The notes under the pieces were generated by a model that worked only from the letters and a program-made list of their open reading frames with translations, made no database searches and had not been told where the DNA came from. 7,436 nucleotides of DNA from Flavobacteriales bacterium (GTDB lineage Bacteria; Bacteroidota; Bacteroidia; Flavobacteriales_D; SKUL01): assembly GCA_007129985.1 (NCBI GenBank), contig SKUL01000159.1:1-7436 (forward strand), read 5' to 3'. Of this stretch, positions 6,082 to 7,436 are shown in pieces (position 1 is the stretch's first letter; each line of letters opens with the position of its first letter). Made by a program: the position numbers and the translations under genes.

Positions 6082-6732
6082 ATGTCACACCTCGTAGCCC
6101 CTTCTCTGCTCTCCGCTGATTTTTCCAACCTTCTGCCCGACATTGAAATGGTCAATTCAAGCGATGCGGATTGGTTTCATATGGATGTGATGGACGGAGT
6201 TTTTGTTCCCAACATCAGCTTCGGGCTTCCTGTGATTGAAGCGGTGAACAGGCACACCCTCAAACCGCTTGATGTACACCTGATGATTGTAAACCCGGAC
6301 CCATTTATCACGCGCTTTGCCGAAGCGGGTGCCAACGTACTCACCGTGCACATTGAGGCCTGCACACACCTGCACCGAACCATTCAGGCCATCAAGGCCG
6401 AGAACATGCACGCCGGTGTAGCTGTAAATCCGCACACTGCCATCAACGACCTTGAGGACATCATCGGTGAAATTGAACTGGTTTGTCTGATGTCGGTAAA
6501 CCCCGGCTTTGGGGGGCAGAAGTTTATTGAGAATACCTACCGCAAAATTGAGCGGTTGCGCAAGCTGATTGACCGCAATGGCTCAAAAGCCAAAATTGAA
6601 ATTGACGGTGGCGTAGGTGCTGGCAACGCCAAAAAACTAGTTGAAGCGGGCGCAGATGTGCTCGTTGCCGGAAATGCCGTGTTCGGAGCAGAAGACCCTG
6701 TTGATGCTATTGCTCAGCTAAAAAATCCTTAG
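6082..6732 (+). CDS. rpe: Ribulose-phosphate 3-epimerase
   Basis: Rpe interconverts ribulose 5-phosphate and xylulose 5-phosphate in the non-oxidative pentose phosphate pathway. The 216-residue product is a full-length (beta/alpha)8 barrel. Metal ligands and acid-base residues are visible: His33 and Asp35 in WFHMDVMDG, His66 in DVHLM, and Asp175 in EIDGGV. Substrate- and phosphate-binding motifs are APSLLSADF at the N-terminus (Ser8), MSVNPGFGGQKF, the GGVGAGNA stretch and VAGNAVFG. I chose ATG 6082 because MSHLVAPSLLSADF is the canonical start; a GTG at 6013 in the same frame would place the rpoD terminator inside the protein. The gene is separated from rpoD by that terminator and ends 3 bases before the stop codon of the convergent minus-strand gene. 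Confidence 0.97.
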   Translation: MSHLVAPSLLSADFSNLLPDIEMVNSSDADWFHMDVMDGVFVPNISFGLPVIEAVNRHTLKPLDVHLMIVNPDPFITRFAEAGANVLTVHIEACTHLHRTIQAIKAENMHAGVAVNPHTAINDLEDIIGEIELVCLMSVNPGFGGQKFIENTYRKIERLRKLIDRNGSKAKIEIDGGVGAGNAKKLVEAGADVLVAGNAVFGAEDPVDAIAQLKNP

Positions 6733-6735
6733 GGT

Positions 6736-7436
6736 TTACTCTTTTCCTGCCACGTAATCCTTCAGATAGGCATATGCCGGAGCCAATTCGCCCTGAAGTG
6801 TAGTTTGGGTGGCTCTCTCAATGATTCCGTCGTCGTCGTGGCCTATCAGGCAAGGTATTACCTTTTCCATCAGTTCACCTCCAAAGTCCTGCGAGGCATC
6901 GCGGGGCAATTCACACGGAAGATTGTCAATTGCCATCACCCCAATGGCCTCAGGGTGCATAAAATCCACCTCGGTTTCGGTTTGAGGATGATAGCCATAG
7001 TGCGGGTCGGCAATGGTTGATGGTCTGAGGGTACTGGCCACCGGCCCATCAATATCGCAGGAAATATCTCCAACCACCTGCAAGGCAAAATCGGGGTGTT
7101 TAGCGTCTTCTCTGGTGAAAATGTACGGAGAACCTGCCCCCCAGTAATGACAGGCTATGTAGAGCTGAGCGCGGTGGGCATACCGTGGAAAAGTGGAAAC
7201 GTATTCTTCCGGGAAGGTGTAGAAATGCTCCCTGCTGAAGTCCTTTCCGTCGCGGTGAATGTTGTAATTCTCTACATTGATGTGCGTGAAAACCGGGCGG
7301 TCAAAATCACGTTCCAGAAAATCGTGATGACTCACCTGCTCTACCGGAACGAGGTCAATGATTTCACGCGCTCCCATACCCACCCTTCCAAAGCCGGTCA
7401 TTACCATGCGGAAGTTATCGGGAAACTTTACTTTGG
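6736..7436 (-). CDS. NAD(P)-dependent oxidoreductase, saccharopine/alanine dehydrogenase-like, C-terminal part
   Basis: About 232 codons of the 3' part are visible; the frame stays open through the right edge, so the ATG at 7407 is internal and the true start lies outside. Near visible residues 13-21 is the Rossmann motif TGFGRVGMG (GxGxxGxG), which binds NAD(P). Further on come YIACHYW and DISCDIDGPVAS (about 123-134), then RPSTIADPHYGYHP and AIDNLPCELPRDAS. This arrangement resembles the AlaDh/PNT C-terminal domain and in particular the saccharopine dehydrogenase (LYS1) and lysine-ketoglutarate reductase domain, where a DxSxD motif follows the nucleotide fold. In Bacteroidota such proteins of about 400 residues are usually labelled alanine or saccharopine dehydrogenases without a proven substrate. 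No lysine-pathway gene is next to it, so I do not assign a substrate. Its stop codon is 3 bases from that of rpe, and no terminator is visible for it. Confidence 0.82.
   Translation of the reverse strand, partial: KVKFPDNFRMVMTGFGRVGMGAREIIDLVPVEQVSHHDFLERDFDRPVFTHINVENYNIHRDGKDFSREHFYTFPEEYVSTFPRYAHRAQLYIACHYWGAGSPYIFTREDAKHPDFALQVVGDISCDIDGPVASTLRPSTIADPHYGYHPQTETEVDFMHPEAIGVMAIDNLPCELPRDASQDFGGELMEKVIPCLIGHDDDGIIERATQTTLQGELAPAYAYLKDYVAGKE

Noticed and set aside
6805..7020. 71-codon plus-strand open frame opposite the oxidoreductase
   Set aside because: Lies antisense to conserved motifs of the minus-strand gene and has no known similarity.
1..7436. Search for CRISPR arrays, tRNA or rRNA genes, insertion sequences, attachment sites and a novel defence or mobile system
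   Set aside because: No spaced repeats, tRNA-like folds, transposase motifs or flanking duplications were seen by eye; all coding space is taken by conserved housekeeping genes.

Overview
The window reads as a chromosomal housekeeping segment of a member of the Bacteroidota, probably close to Flavobacteriales. The evidence is a short primary sigma factor without region 1.1, TAnnTTTG promoter elements in place of E. coli-type -35/-10 boxes, start codons mostly lacking Shine-Dalgarno sequences, and an Omp85-family C-terminus of the type seen in Bacteroidota TamL proteins. Base composition looks balanced, not strongly AT-rich. The genus cannot be read from the sequence.

Layout, left to right. 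Positions 1-369 hold the 3' end of an outer-membrane beta-barrel gene (BamA/TamA family). Next come class I fructose-bisphosphate aldolase (435-1493) and accD, the acetyl-CoA carboxylase carboxyltransferase beta subunit (1512-2363). These two are 18 bases apart and are probably cotranscribed from a TAnnTTTG promoter at 394-401. rpsO (ribosomal protein S15, 2433-2702) has its own promoter starting right at the accD stop codon. A hairpin terminator with a UUCG loop separates it from pnp (polynucleotide phosphorylase, 2843-4990). A strong intrinsic terminator follows pnp, then rpoD (primary sigma factor, 5126-5995), another strong terminator, and rpe (ribulose-phosphate 3-epimerase, 6082-6732). 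On the minus strand, converging on rpe with only 3 bases between the stop codons, is the 3' part of a saccharopine/alanine dehydrogenase-like NAD(P)-binding oxidoreductase (6736 to the window edge).

The genes serve core functions: central carbon flow (aldolase, epimerase), the first step of fatty-acid synthesis (AccD), translation (S15), RNA decay (PNPase), and general transcription (sigma factor). The rpsO-pnp adjacency is widespread in bacteria. Every intact gene has expected length and its key residues.

I found no mobile element, CRISPR array, RNA gene, defence system or evident novel system. The points worth a second look are regulatory: promoter-like boxes either side of a terminator ahead of rpe, a terminator between rpsO and pnp where pnp has no visible promoter of its own, a purine-repeat leader before pnp, and the very tight convergent gene end. 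No gene-free stretch exceeds 140 bases.
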